DNA from: Oscillospiraceae bacterium
GTDB lineage: Bacteria > Bacillota > Clostridia > Oscillospirales > JAAYXM01
Reading direction: 5' to 3'
Length of the DNA: 42,031 bases
Assembly (NCBI GenBank): GCA_017409405.1
Contig: JAFQSU010000073.1
Coordinates: forward strand, 1 to 42,031
Shown: in pieces, positions 24,140 through 31,044 of the stretch
How positions within the stretch are numbered: the first letter of the stretch is position 1
Layout: each line of letters opens with the position of its first letter
Notes under the pieces: generated by a model
What the model saw: the letters and a program-made list of their open reading frames with translations, nothing else
Told to the model about the DNA's origin: nothing
The model's database searches: none
Translations under genes and position numbers: made by a program

Positions 24140-24345
24140 CACGGATGTGTCGGCTATGCTGCATACAAGGCATAGTCGGTGAAAAGGGAACCGGGTGCAA
24201 TTCCCGGACGGTAACCGCCGCCGTGTGCGTCACGAATATCCTCTGCTTCTTCGGTGAAAGCCGGTCATTGGGAAACTGAGAAGGCGAAGCTTTAGATGAG
24301 CGGAAATTTCCGCATAGGACGTGAGTCGGAAGACCTGCATTGACA
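24140..24345 (+). promoter_or_regulatory. Cobalamin (B12) riboswitch
   Basis: The aptamer core is recognisable: GAAAAGGGAACCGGGTGCAA followed by TTCCCGGACGGTAACCGCC, then the B12 box AGTCGGAAGACCTGC at about 24324-24338. A pairing arm GGCTATG../..CATAGTC stands at the 5' side. Cobalamin riboswitches repress uptake or synthesis genes when the cofactor is plentiful. Here the switch precedes a terminator and a single secreted SLH protein, not a known transporter. Confidence 0.93.
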
Positions 24346-24437
24346 TCGCTTTGCATAACCAGAAGCGGTAATTACCTTCACACGCTAAAAGTTCTCGGCG
24401 TGCGAGGGTTGTTTGTGGTACAAGTACACAGAAAAAG

Positions 24438-24476
24438 TCGGCTGTGGCAAATTTATATTTGCCGCGGTCTTTTTTA
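24438..24476 (+). terminator. Riboswitch expression-platform terminator
   Basis: GCTGTGGCAAAT/ATTTGCCGCGGTC stem with a TTAT loop and six T. It lies about 100 nt after the B12 box and about 30 nt before the start codon, so control is probably transcriptional. Confidence 0.85.
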
Positions 24477-24502
24477 TTTGCGGCAGGAAAGGAATGATAA
24501 AA

Positions 24503-26566
24503 ATGAAGAGAACAAAAAGGTTTGCGGCGTGGCTGCTTGTGGCGGTAATGCTGCTGTCATCATGCGCCTTTACGGCTACGGGAGAGGATATAAACACATC
24601 GCCTGTCACCTTGATGGAGACGATGGCAGACACGTTTGACTCAATGGAGAGTCCGTCTGAGTGGATGCTGTTTGACCTTGCGCGTTACGGAAGAGAGATT
24701 TCACAGGAGAAAAAGGATGCGTATACAACATCGGCAGTTGATGCGATAACGAAGGACGGCGCCGCGATAACTGAGTTTGCAAAGGTCGAGATTATCCTGA
24801 CCGCACTCGGAATTGACACAACAATACTGACAAAGGACAGCGAGAACATCGTAAACAATCCGGAAAACCTGCACGCAATAAGCGAGTTTGACACTTATTC
24901 CGATGCAATCTGGGCGCTGATTTCCGATGAGCTCGACTCTGTCACTCTGACAGATGAGCAAATAGGGAAGGCTCGTGCAAAAATTGCTGAAAGCACAAGT
25001 GAGTCGGGAATGATTTTCGGCTCGTACGGCGGATATACATATGATGATCCCGATTCCACGGGCGCCGCGGTCGGCGCGCTTTCACGTTTTGTAAACGAGA
25101 GTGACTCATATGGAGTAAATGAGCTCTACAATAAAATGCTCGGCGCCCTGTCTGCGGCACAGCTTGAGACCGGCTCATACGGTAGTGCCTGCACTGATGC
25201 GTTTGTTATAATCGGCCTCTGTGCGGCAGGGATTGACCCTGCAAGCGATGTACGCTTTGTAAAGGGCGAAAACAGCCTGCTTGACGGACTTATGTCACAT
25301 GAAACAGACGGTGGCTTTAAGGGATATACAGGAGATTTGGATCTTGAGTGGTCCACAGAGCAGGGCTTGCGTGCGCTTATCGCATATGAAGGCTTCAAAG
25401 AAAACGGAAACAAAGCATACAGCATATATTGCGGAACAAAAAGTAAGCAAGACGATAATACGGAAAACGGCGGTACGGAAAACGGGGATACAGAGAATAA
25501 CGGAAATACAAACCCCGATGATAATTTGCAACCCGACCCACCTTCCGGCGGAATAAGCGGCGGAGTAGTTACAAAGCCTGAAGTTGAGGAAGACGAAGAA
25601 AAAATCTCCGTCACTTTTGAAATGAAGACTCACAAAGGCGTATGGCTTTCTTCTGTGAGCGTTTCTGTTGACGAAAAGACCTCGGTGCGTGACCTTATAA
25701 AAAAGGTCTTTGACGAAAACGGTATAGAATCAAAGGGACTCGGTACGGGATATCTCAGAAGCGTTACATACAACGGTGAGACCAGGGGAGAGTTTGATGC
25801 AGGACCTAACAGCGGTTGGCAATATTACGTAAACGGAAGCTTGCCAAGAGTCGGCATTTCAAGCTATAAGCTTTCGGACGGTGACGAGGTTTCTCTTGTA
25901 TATACTGCTGACTACGTCGAGAAGGAAACAGGGGGTTCGGCGGCAGGTGAATTGCCTGAAGCAAAAGAAGAGGAAGAAAAGGGAGAAGAGAAGGAAAAAA
26001 ACGAAGAAGCCGATAAAGTGTGGGAAAACCCGTTTGGCGATGTAAAAGCTGACGACTGGTTTGCAGTCTCCGTACAGTTTGTATGCGAAAAAGGGCTCAT
26101 GAAAGGAATGACGGAAGGAAGCTTTGCACCGGGTGAGGTTCTTACCCGTGCTATGTTTGTCACCGTTCTTTGGCGCATGGATGGAGAAAAAAGCACAGCC
26201 GAGGCTCAGTTTGAAGATGTGCAAAAAGATTCGTGGTATGCACAGGCTGTTTCGTGGGCGAGCGAAAACGGTATAGTCAACGGGGTGTCGGATGATGAAT
26301 TTGCACCGTCACTGCCCGTAACGCGCGAACAGATGGCAACCCTTGCATACCGATATGCCATGCACAAAGAAAAGAGCGTTGCAAGTGACAAGAAGGCGGA
26401 GTTTGAGGATGCCGGAAAGATTGCACCGTATGCTCTTGATGCCGTTTCGTGGGCAAATGCTGAAAAAATAATGACAGGCTCCGGTGGAAAATTCAATCCG
26501 ACGGATAATTCGAAGCGCTCGGAAGCCGCAGCTGTATTTATGCGATTATATGGAAAAATGAACTAA
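24503..26566 (+). CDS. Secreted SLH protein with intrinsic factor/transcobalamin-like layout, B12-regulated
   Basis: From the ATG at 24503 (AGGAAAGG upstream) the protein has 687 residues. The signal region ends in a possible lipobox LSSC (Cys21). Residues about 30-320 form a helical repeat region with GSYGGYT, LETGSYGSACTDAFVIIGLCAAG and TDGGFKGYTGDLDLEWSTEQGLRAL, resembling the alpha/alpha toroid of prenyltransferase-like and transcobalamin proteins. A low-complexity Asn/Glu/Gly linker follows. Residues about 367-472 match a DUF4430 (transcobalamin C-terminal-like) beta domain: GPNSGWQYYVNGSLPRVGISSYKLSDGDEVSLVYT. An acidic linker precedes three S-layer homology domains (506-687: FGDVKADDWFAVSVQFV, FEDVQKDSWYAQAVSW, FEDAGKIAPYALDAVSW). 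The riboswitch and domain order together suggest a wall-bound corrinoid-capture protein; binding is inferred. Confidence 0.88.
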   Translation: MKRTKRFAAWLLVAVMLLSSCAFTATGEDINTSPVTLMETMADTFDSMESPSEWMLFDLARYGREISQEKKDAYTTSAVDAITKDGAAITEFAKVEIILTALGIDTTILTKDSENIVNNPENLHAISEFDTYSDAIWALISDELDSVTLTDEQIGKARAKIAESTSESGMIFGSYGGYTYDDPDSTGAAVGALSRFVNESDSYGVNELYNKMLGALSAAQLETGSYGSACTDAFVIIGLCAAGIDPASDVRFVKGENSLLDGLMSHETDGGFKGYTGDLDLEWSTEQGLRALIAYEGFKENGNKAYSIYCGTKSKQDDNTENGGTENGDTENNGNTNPDDNLQPDPPSGGISGGVVTKPEVEEDEEKISVTFEMKTHKGVWLSSVSVSVDEKTSVRDLIKKVFDENGIESKGLGTGYLRSVTYNGETRGEFDAGPNSGWQYYVNGSLPRVGISSYKLSDGDEVSLVYTADYVEKETGGSAAGELPEAKEEEEKGEEKEKNEEADKVWENPFGDVKADDWFAVSVQFVCEKGLMKGMTEGSFAPGEVLTRAMFVTVLWRMDGEKSTAEAQFEDVQKDSWYAQAVSWASENGIVNGVSDDEFAPSLPVTREQMATLAYRYAMHKEKSVASDKKAEFEDAGKIAPYALDAVSWANAEKIMTGSGGKFNPTDNSKRSEAAAVFMRLYGKMN

Positions 26567-26727
26567 AGAAAAAAAGGGGATGTAAAAAAAGTCCAGAACG
26601 CAAAAAGGCGGGAATAAGACGTATTGTAGGCAGGTTGTAATTGTAAAAGCGTGTTAATATTGTTGAAAAATCTCATATTACTTGATTTTTCCATATTTTA
26701 AAGCCTTTTTGCTACGAACAAACTGAG
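26567..26727. other. Intergenic region with nested inverted repeats
   Basis: No gene. At 26572-26589 lies the left arm (AAAAGGGGATGTAAAAAA) of the terminator found at 5977-6016, without its partner. GCAAAAAGGC (26600-26609) and GCCTTTTTGC (26702-26711) form a widely spaced perfect inverted repeat; inside it GAAAAATC/GATTTTTC (26664-26691) forms a weaker hairpin. These may give weak termination for the SLH gene. Confidence 0.5.
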
Positions 26728-26757
26728 CTGTAAATACCTGTGTACAGGTATTTACAG
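26728..26757. terminator. Perfect hairpin between convergent genes
   Basis: A 13-bp stem CTGTAAATACCTG/CAGGTATTTACAG with a TGTA loop. It lies 20 nt beyond the stop of the minus-strand Cys-rich gene and is followed on the plus strand by TCCCATTTTT. Confidence 0.65.
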
Positions 26758-26776
26758 TCCCATTTTTGTGCATCTG

Positions 26777-26986
26777 TTACTTAAGGTTTTTTGCGATATC
26801 CGTACCGTCACATTCATCATACATCCGAAGAAGTCTGTGCCTTTCCTTTTTTATGTAATCTTCGCCCACGTTGATATTTATGCACTCCTCGCATACGCCC
26901 GATTCGTTGTGTGAAATTTCGTCTATCAGACATTCGCCGTCTTCGCAATAGACACAATAGATATTTCTGCATGTTATGTTCAACAT
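26777..26986 (-). CDS. Small Cys-rich protein, possible metal-binding (DUF1540-like)
   Basis: The ATG at 26986 has GGGAGGTG directly upstream and yields 69 residues. The N-terminal half contains Cys in the pattern CRNIYCVYCEDGEC followed by CEEC about 18 residues later, which could hold one or two metal ions; the C-terminal half is charged and helical (EDYIKKERHRLLRMYDE). The Cys spacing resembles small DUF1540-type proteins, but the match is not firm. It is preceded by a structured leader of about 165 nt ending in a terminator, so expression seems to be controlled after initiation. Confidence 0.6.
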   Translation of the reverse strand: MLNITCRNIYCVYCEDGECLIDEISHNESGVCEECININVGEDYIKKERHRLLRMYDECDGTDIAKNLK

Positions 26987-27000
26987 CCTCACCTCCCGAA

Positions 27001-27032
27001 AAATAAAAAAGTGCATGACGAAGGTCATGCAC
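27001..27032 (-). terminator. Terminator hairpin directly upstream of the Cys-rich gene
   Basis: A perfect 9-bp stem GTGCATGAC/GTCATGCAC with a 4-nt loop is followed on the minus strand by TTTTTTATTTTT, then the RBS. The arms share GTGCAT/ATGCAC with the hairpin at 27100-27128, so alternative pairing is possible. Confidence 0.85.
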
Positions 27033-27052
27033 CGAAAAACACACGACTCCGT

Positions 27053-27163
27053 CTTGCACCACAAACTAAATATACACACCAAGTTATATGAAACAGAGCG
27101 TGCATTTTTACCGAAAGGTAGAATGCACACTTGGCGTGTAAAATATTTAATTTGCAGTGCAAG
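27053..27163 (-). ncRNA. Candidate structured leader RNA (long hairpin)
   Basis: Arms 27130-27163 and 27053-27083 form a stem of about 30 bp with one 3-nt bulge. Four arm positions differ as G-U wobbles when read on the minus strand but as A-C mismatches on the plus strand, which favours a minus-strand RNA. An apical 12-bp hairpin lies at 27100-27128, beside an unpaired 16-nt stretch. One apical position favours the plus strand instead, and its loop there is GAAA. A promoter just upstream on the minus strand would start transcription at the base of the stem. No known RNA family was recognised. Confidence 0.6.
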
Positions 27164-27166
27164 AAC

Positions 27167-27195
27167 ATTCTACCATATTGTAATAAAAATTACAA
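27167..27195 (-). promoter_or_regulatory. Candidate promoter of the structured leader
   Basis: On the minus strand TTGTAA, 17 nt, TAGAAT; the start would fall at the first bases of the long hairpin. The -35 lies 2 bp from the direct repeat at 27197. Confidence 0.55.
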
Positions 27196-27196
27196 G

Positions 27197-27225
27197 CAGT
27201 TTTGCTTTAATGCGCGCAGGTATAT
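27197..27225 (+). repeat. Island-flanking direct repeat, left copy
   Basis: 29 bp shared with 31006-31034 with one mismatch (26 bp identical, core GCTTTAATGCGCGCAGG). The copies bracket about 3.8 kb of AT-rich sequence. Confidence 0.9.
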
Positions 27226-27253
27226 TGGGAATGGTCACTTCGTTTGTTTTACA

Positions 27254-27282
27254 TTGATCACTATGATTAATTATGGTATAAT
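27254..27282 (+). promoter_or_regulatory. Promoter of the cyclase-like gene
   Basis: TTGATC, 17 nt, TATAAT, about 50 nt upstream of the start codon. Confidence 0.7.
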
Positions 27283-27334
27283 TACAAAAAAGGCTTTGGT
27301 ACTAATCGACTAATAAAATGTGAGGAAGATTTGT

Positions 27335-28345
27335 ATGCAAGATAAAGAACAAGAAAGACACAATGAACGGATTCAGCTTAAATCTGCTACTGAAGTGGAG
27401 CAAGCGTTAAAGGAAATAGAGAAAGAGGAACAGCTTTATTCAATTGCACTTTTCGATATTTTAGGTTTCTCTAATTTTGTTCAAAACAATGGTACTGAGG
27501 TTATCTTAAAGCTTTATAATAAGTTGTTAGACTTGATTGATAAACAGAAATCGACACCTGAAGGGGAAGCGAGTTTTGCAGGAAGTGTTGTACCTGTACC
27601 TATTTCTCCGGATTGGGAAAATAATGCTTTAATAGCAAATGCAAATGGTTTTGTTCGGGTTTGTCATTTCAGTGATACATTTATAATCTATGTTAATTTC
27701 CAACTTAGCAAACAAGGATTCTGGCTCAGAGATACAAAACATGAACCCAATCCGTTACTGATTGGCGAAGCGGATACCCCGTACTGCCCTATTTTCTTTC
27801 AGTCGCATGCAATTTACCTATCCTATCTGCAAACGTGTATGGAATTCTTCTGCCAAGCAATTCTTGCAGGAATTCCTTTGCGTGGATGCTTGTCTACTGG
27901 GATGGCTCTTATGGATCAGGACAAATCCATGTATTTTGGCAATCCAATAGTTGAAGCAGCCAGAGGTGAATCAGCTCAGGATGCTATGGGCATAGTTTTC
28001 GGTAGAAGTTTTAATAATTACCACCCCGTATATCACGACTATTTCATACCATATTCAGGACACATGAAGCCTAATTCGAACAAGACAGAATTTCTCAGTC
28101 CTATGGTTTTGGACTGGCCAAGATATTGGAGACATTCTCCTGATTTCAAGGATTACTCATTAGTTGAATACATAAATAAAATGAACACTAATCCCAACTT
28201 TTCTAAATATTATGAAAATGCAATAAAATTTGTTGAATTCTCAGAAAAGCACGAAAATTGGTCTGATGAAATTAACAGAGATGGTATGGGCGATATCCTC
28301 GATTTCTATAAGAGAGCAATGGAATGGTATGAACATACTAAATAA
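27335..28345 (+). CDS. Class III nucleotidyl cyclase-like protein
   Basis: From the ATG at 27335 (GAGGAAG upstream) the protein has 336 residues. Three segments match class III nucleotidyl cyclases in order: ALFDILGFSNFV with Asp41 in the F.DI.GF motif, FSDTFIIYV with Asp114 at the second metal position, and PLRGCLSTGMALM..YFGNPIVEAARGES, equivalent to 'G.....yG..Vn.AAR' (Arg210). The spacing between the two Asp is larger than usual. There is no membrane or sensor domain. Free-standing cyclases of this kind include Pycsar defence enzymes that make cCMP or cUMP on phage infection, but no Pycsar effector (TIR or TM) is adjacent. The gene is AT-rich compared with the flanking operons. Confidence 0.72.
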   Translation: MQDKEQERHNERIQLKSATEVEQALKEIEKEEQLYSIALFDILGFSNFVQNNGTEVILKLYNKLLDLIDKQKSTPEGEASFAGSVVPVPISPDWENNALIANANGFVRVCHFSDTFIIYVNFQLSKQGFWLRDTKHEPNPLLIGEADTPYCPIFFQSHAIYLSYLQTCMEFFCQAILAGIPLRGCLSTGMALMDQDKSMYFGNPIVEAARGESAQDAMGIVFGRSFNNYHPVYHDYFIPYSGHMKPNSNKTEFLSPMVLDWPRYWRHSPDFKDYSLVEYINKMNTNPNFSKYYENAIKFVEFSEKHENWSDEINRDGMGDILDFYKRAMEWYEHTK

Positions 28346-28348
28346 GTA

Positions 28349-28390
28349 ATAATCTCCAGCTGATTAAACAAGCTGGAGATTATGTCTTTT
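28349..28390. terminator. Bidirectional terminator inside the island
   Basis: A perfect 13-bp stem ATAATCTCCAGCT/AGCTGGAGATTAT with a 9-nt loop, followed by GTCTTTT, between the convergent cyclase-like and dGTPase-like genes. Confidence 0.85.
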
Positions 28391-28450
28391 ATTAGTTTTA
28401 AGCACAATGTCAGAAGTTTTGATTAAATTCTATTTTTCAAGTGTGTAACA

Positions 28451-29674
28451 TTAAAAATATTCGTAATACTTAATGCTGCCAGTAAGCGCATCATCAATAT
28501 GTAAATGTTTACATATATCAACAAAGTAATCATCTGTCATGCTTGCGATAAAATCTACCACGATATCGTTTGAATCTGCAATGATTTTTCTTGAATTTTT
28601 CTCTCTGTAACTGTTACCTAAAACACCGTCGTTTAAATAGTGTTTAAATATCGGTGATTTGTAGTTTTTATTCTCAACATCATCAAGCAGTCGATTGTAC
28701 AACTTTTCCATTAACGGCTTAATTATACTATAATAAGGCTCGTTCAAGCTATCATCGCCATAAATTGTATAGTTTTCCTTAATCAAATCCTCAAAATCAT
28801 CAAAAACCTCTTTGTCCATATTAAGCGTTGGTGAATCAATGCTATTTTTAATTAAATTGATAATCAAATTAGAAATTATATCGCTGTTACGAACACCTAT
28901 AAGTCTTTTTTCTTTGAATTTTTCGGTTGTTATCATTCCTGCACGCAACATATCCTGTCTATCTTTCCCTGCATAGGCTATTCTGTCACTGATTCTTACC
29001 ACACAGCCTTCTAACGTATTCGGGCGCAGTTTTTTATGATAGTTGTTATCTAAATAGCAGTGTTCCAGAATTTCATCAAATTCTTCAAAAGTTTTTAATT
29101 CAGAAGGTTTATATTCCTTATATCCTTTTTCGCCGTTATGAGAAAGTATTCCGCTTAAAGTTTGCAGTGAAATATTGGTTCCCAAAACATAACGGTAAAG
29201 TTTTGCGCTGTGCACATTATGATTAAAATAGCGTATTGGTTTCCCTGCTTGTCTGCACCCGTCTTGATAGCATTTACTTAAAAATTCCTCGCCTTTGTGC
29301 CCAAAAGGTGTATGACCTGTATCATGCCCCAATGCAATAGCTTCTATTAAATCAAGATTAAGATTCAAAGCTCTTCCTATTGTTCTTGCTATTTTTGAAA
29401 CAAATTGCACGTGCAATGCTCTGCGTGTAATATCATCATTTTTATAAAAAGAGAAAACTTGTGTTTTATCAGAATATCTGTTATATAATGGGCTGTGTAT
29501 AATACAATCAGTATCATATGAATATTGTGGTCTGATAATATCATAGCGCGGTGTCTTTGATCTGACCGCATCACTACTTTTAGAAGCATATTTCGATAAT
29601 TTTTCATCATTGGATAAATTTATGGATGCTAAATATTTTCTTTCAGCTGCAGTGAATTCAAAATAATTATTCAT
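28451..29674 (-). CDS. dGTPase-like HD-domain triphosphohydrolase
   Basis: A 407-residue protein with the HD signature of deoxynucleoside triphosphate triphosphohydrolases: His88 (RRALHVQFV), His117-Asp118 in GHDTGHTPFGHKGEE, and Asp230 in VVRISDRIAYAGKDRQD. These residues bind the catalytic metal; the family hydrolyses dGTP to deoxyguanosine and triphosphate. RBS AAAAGGAG lies upstream. It is 14 nt downstream of the fic gene in the same direction, so the two are probably cotranscribed. dNTP depletion by such enzymes is a known anti-phage strategy. A housekeeping role cannot be excluded, but the repeat-flanked location argues for accessory function. Confidence 0.88.
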   Translation of the reverse strand: MNNYFEFTAAERKYLASINLSNDEKLSKYASKSSDAVRSKTPRYDIIRPQYSYDTDCIIHSPLYNRYSDKTQVFSFYKNDDITRRALHVQFVSKIARTIGRALNLNLDLIEAIALGHDTGHTPFGHKGEEFLSKCYQDGCRQAGKPIRYFNHNVHSAKLYRYVLGTNISLQTLSGILSHNGEKGYKEYKPSELKTFEEFDEILEHCYLDNNYHKKLRPNTLEGCVVRISDRIAYAGKDRQDMLRAGMITTEKFKEKRLIGVRNSDIISNLIINLIKNSIDSPTLNMDKEVFDDFEDLIKENYTIYGDDSLNEPYYSIIKPLMEKLYNRLLDDVENKNYKSPIFKHYLNDGVLGNSYREKNSRKIIADSNDIVVDFIASMTDDYFVDICKHLHIDDALTGSIKYYEYF

Positions 29675-29688
29675 ACATACAACTCCTT

Positions 29689-30402
29689 TTAGTCTTCTTT
29701 ATACTCATGTGGTCTTTCTTTATAGTCTTTAACTTTATACTCGCCAATGGCAGCGTATTTGCCGGATTTTGTGTTATCTGGAGTGCCCGTTTCATTATCT
29801 TCACCGAGGATTGCATCGAAGAAGATGCGCTCAAGGTATTCGAATTTAGAATAAATACCCTGTGATGCCCAAACGAGAGCGTTGCGAACATAGGCAGAGT
29901 TAGTTTTAAAAAGTTCGTGTTCAACCTCAAAACCCAATGATTTTGCGAGCAGAACGGCAAACACTATAACCGTTCTCGTATTACCTTCACGGAACGGATG
30001 TGTCTGCCAAATGCTTGCGATAATACGGACGAGTCTAAAAACAATGTCCCTATCGTTATTTCCGGTTCTTTTGAGCTTGCTGATTTCTTTCATAGCTTCA
30101 TTCAGTTGTTTTTTAATCTCTTTGGGATATGCATAACGAACGGTATCACCGCCGAGAACATCTTCATATTTAACCATTTGAATAGTGCGGAATTCTCCGG
30201 CCCAATCAAATATCTGACCGAAGATATTGCGGTGAATATCCAGCAATGTTTCGGTATTGAACTTATCATACTTGTAATCATAAATTGCCGCCATAGCGAG
30301 CCCGGTAATATCAGCCTCAGCTTTGCGCAGTAGTTCTGAATCTTTTATATCTGCTAAATTTTTAAGAACATCTACATCATCGTATAAATAAGGATCGCTC
30401 AT
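29689..30402 (-). CDS. Fic-domain protein (putative AMP transferase)
   Basis: The 237-residue protein contains a Fic core. The catalytic loop is HPFREGNTR (residues 135-143), close to the canonical HxFx(D/E)GNGR with Thr in place of the second Gly. The substrate-positioning flap is DWAGEFRTIQMVK at 66-78. Fic enzymes transfer AMP or related groups to target hydroxyls. The GN to T change at the phosphate-binding position could alter activity. Its ATG lies 3 nt after the preceding stop codon, and GGAGG overlaps the end of that gene, so the two are tightly coupled. The short 3' neighbour is the dGTPase-like gene. Confidence 0.9.
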   Translation of the reverse strand: MSDPYLYDDVDVLKNLADIKDSELLRKAEADITGLAMAAIYDYKYDKFNTETLLDIHRNIFGQIFDWAGEFRTIQMVKYEDVLGGDTVRYAYPKEIKKQLNEAMKEISKLKRTGNNDRDIVFRLVRIIASIWQTHPFREGNTRTVIVFAVLLAKSLGFEVEHELFKTNSAYVRNALVWASQGIYSKFEYLERIFFDAILGEDNETGTPDNTKSGKYAAIGEYKVKDYKERPHEYKED

Positions 30403-30405
30403 AGT

Positions 30406-30927
30406 CTATTCCTCCGTTGCAAAGCCGTATCGTCTAAGTGTTTGCTCAAAAACAGACAAGAATGTTATATTTCCGTTTTTCCAATTAGTAAGGTCGTTTT
30501 TCAGCCTTTCACTTACGGGAACACCCTCGATTGAAGTCATAGCATCAGAAAAGGAAATTCTCTTTTCTTTTTCTGATGGGGAAATACTATCCATTCCACT
30601 TGTGAGCTTTAACATTCTGAGTTTGCGAAGCAAAGATTTATCTAACAACTCGGCAGCAGTTTCGATATCCGCAAGTCTCAACATAACTTGTGGCAACGCT
30701 GCTTCATATTCTTTTCTTGAAGCAATCTGACTAGTTATTTCTTCTGCATCTTCTGCCTTAATGTATCTGCTCTCAATGGTGTCACCGCTGCGAGTTTGTA
30801 AATATAAATACTGCTTACAACCAATAGTTTTTTTAGAAATATATCCCCTTGGCAAGATTGCGAGTTTTTTCTCTATTAGATTTTTTTGTTCAAGTAATTT
30901 TTTGTATTCAAAAACAATATCAGTCAT
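30406..30927 (-). CDS. Putative Fic antitoxin / partner protein
   Basis: The 173-residue protein directly precedes fic with a 3-nt gap. The N-terminal part (KKLLEQKNLIEKKLAILPRG; KQYLYLQTRSGDTIESRYI; ASRKEYEAALPQVMLRLADIE) suggests a small beta unit between coiled helices. The C-terminal part, FSDAMTSIEGVPVSERLKND then WKNGNITFLSVFEQTLRRYGF, resembles the helix-EG-helix of VbhA-type class I Fic antitoxins, although the Ser/Thr four residues before Glu is not present (Met instead). An inhibitory role is inferred from position and this motif. RBS AGGAGG lies upstream. A large inverted repeat overlaps its promoter, suggesting autoregulation. Confidence 0.65.
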   Translation of the reverse strand: MTDIVFEYKKLLEQKNLIEKKLAILPRGYISKKTIGCKQYLYLQTRSGDTIESRYIKAEDAEEITSQIASRKEYEAALPQVMLRLADIETAAELLDKSLLRKLRMLKLTSGMDSISPSEKEKRISFSDAMTSIEGVPVSERLKNDLTNWKNGNITFLSVFEQTLRRYGFATEE

Positions 30928-30950
30928 AATACTGCCTCCTAACCACTAAT

Positions 30951-31005
30951 AGTATACCACATTTTAACCTACAAATCAATAATCATTCGAATTTTTGTAG
31001 GTTAA
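30951..31005 (-). promoter_or_regulatory. Promoter and inverted-repeat operator of the fic operon
   Basis: The minus-strand promoter is TTGATT, 17 nt, TATACT (30979-30951). Perfect 12-bp arms TTAACCTACAAA (30964-30975) and TTTGTAGGTTAA (30994-31005) are 18 nt apart; one arm lies between -10 and -35. The outer arm ends exactly where the right flanking repeat begins (31006). Confidence 0.75.
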
Positions 31006-31034
31006 CAATTTTGCTTTAATGCGCGCAGGTATAT
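31006..31034 (+). repeat. Island-flanking direct repeat, right copy
   Basis: Second copy of the 29-bp repeat at 27197-27225. It abuts the operator of the fic operon on one side and a dispersed repeat (31045-31073) on the other. Confidence 0.9.
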
Positions 31035-31044
31035 GTTCCCTTTT

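Noticed and set aside
24413..24502. Longer N-terminus for the SLH protein
   Set aside because: The extension overlaps the riboswitch terminator and lacks a ribosome site; the signal peptide begins at 24503.
27001..27166. 6S RNA
   Set aside because: The length is similar, but the stem is nearly continuous and lacks the symmetric central bubble of 6S RNA; the element also leads directly into a gene.
27335..30927. A complete Pycsar system
   Set aside because: The cyclase-like protein fits, but no TIR, membrane or cyclic-nucleotide-binding effector typical of Pycsar is adjacent, so only a cyclase-like call is made.
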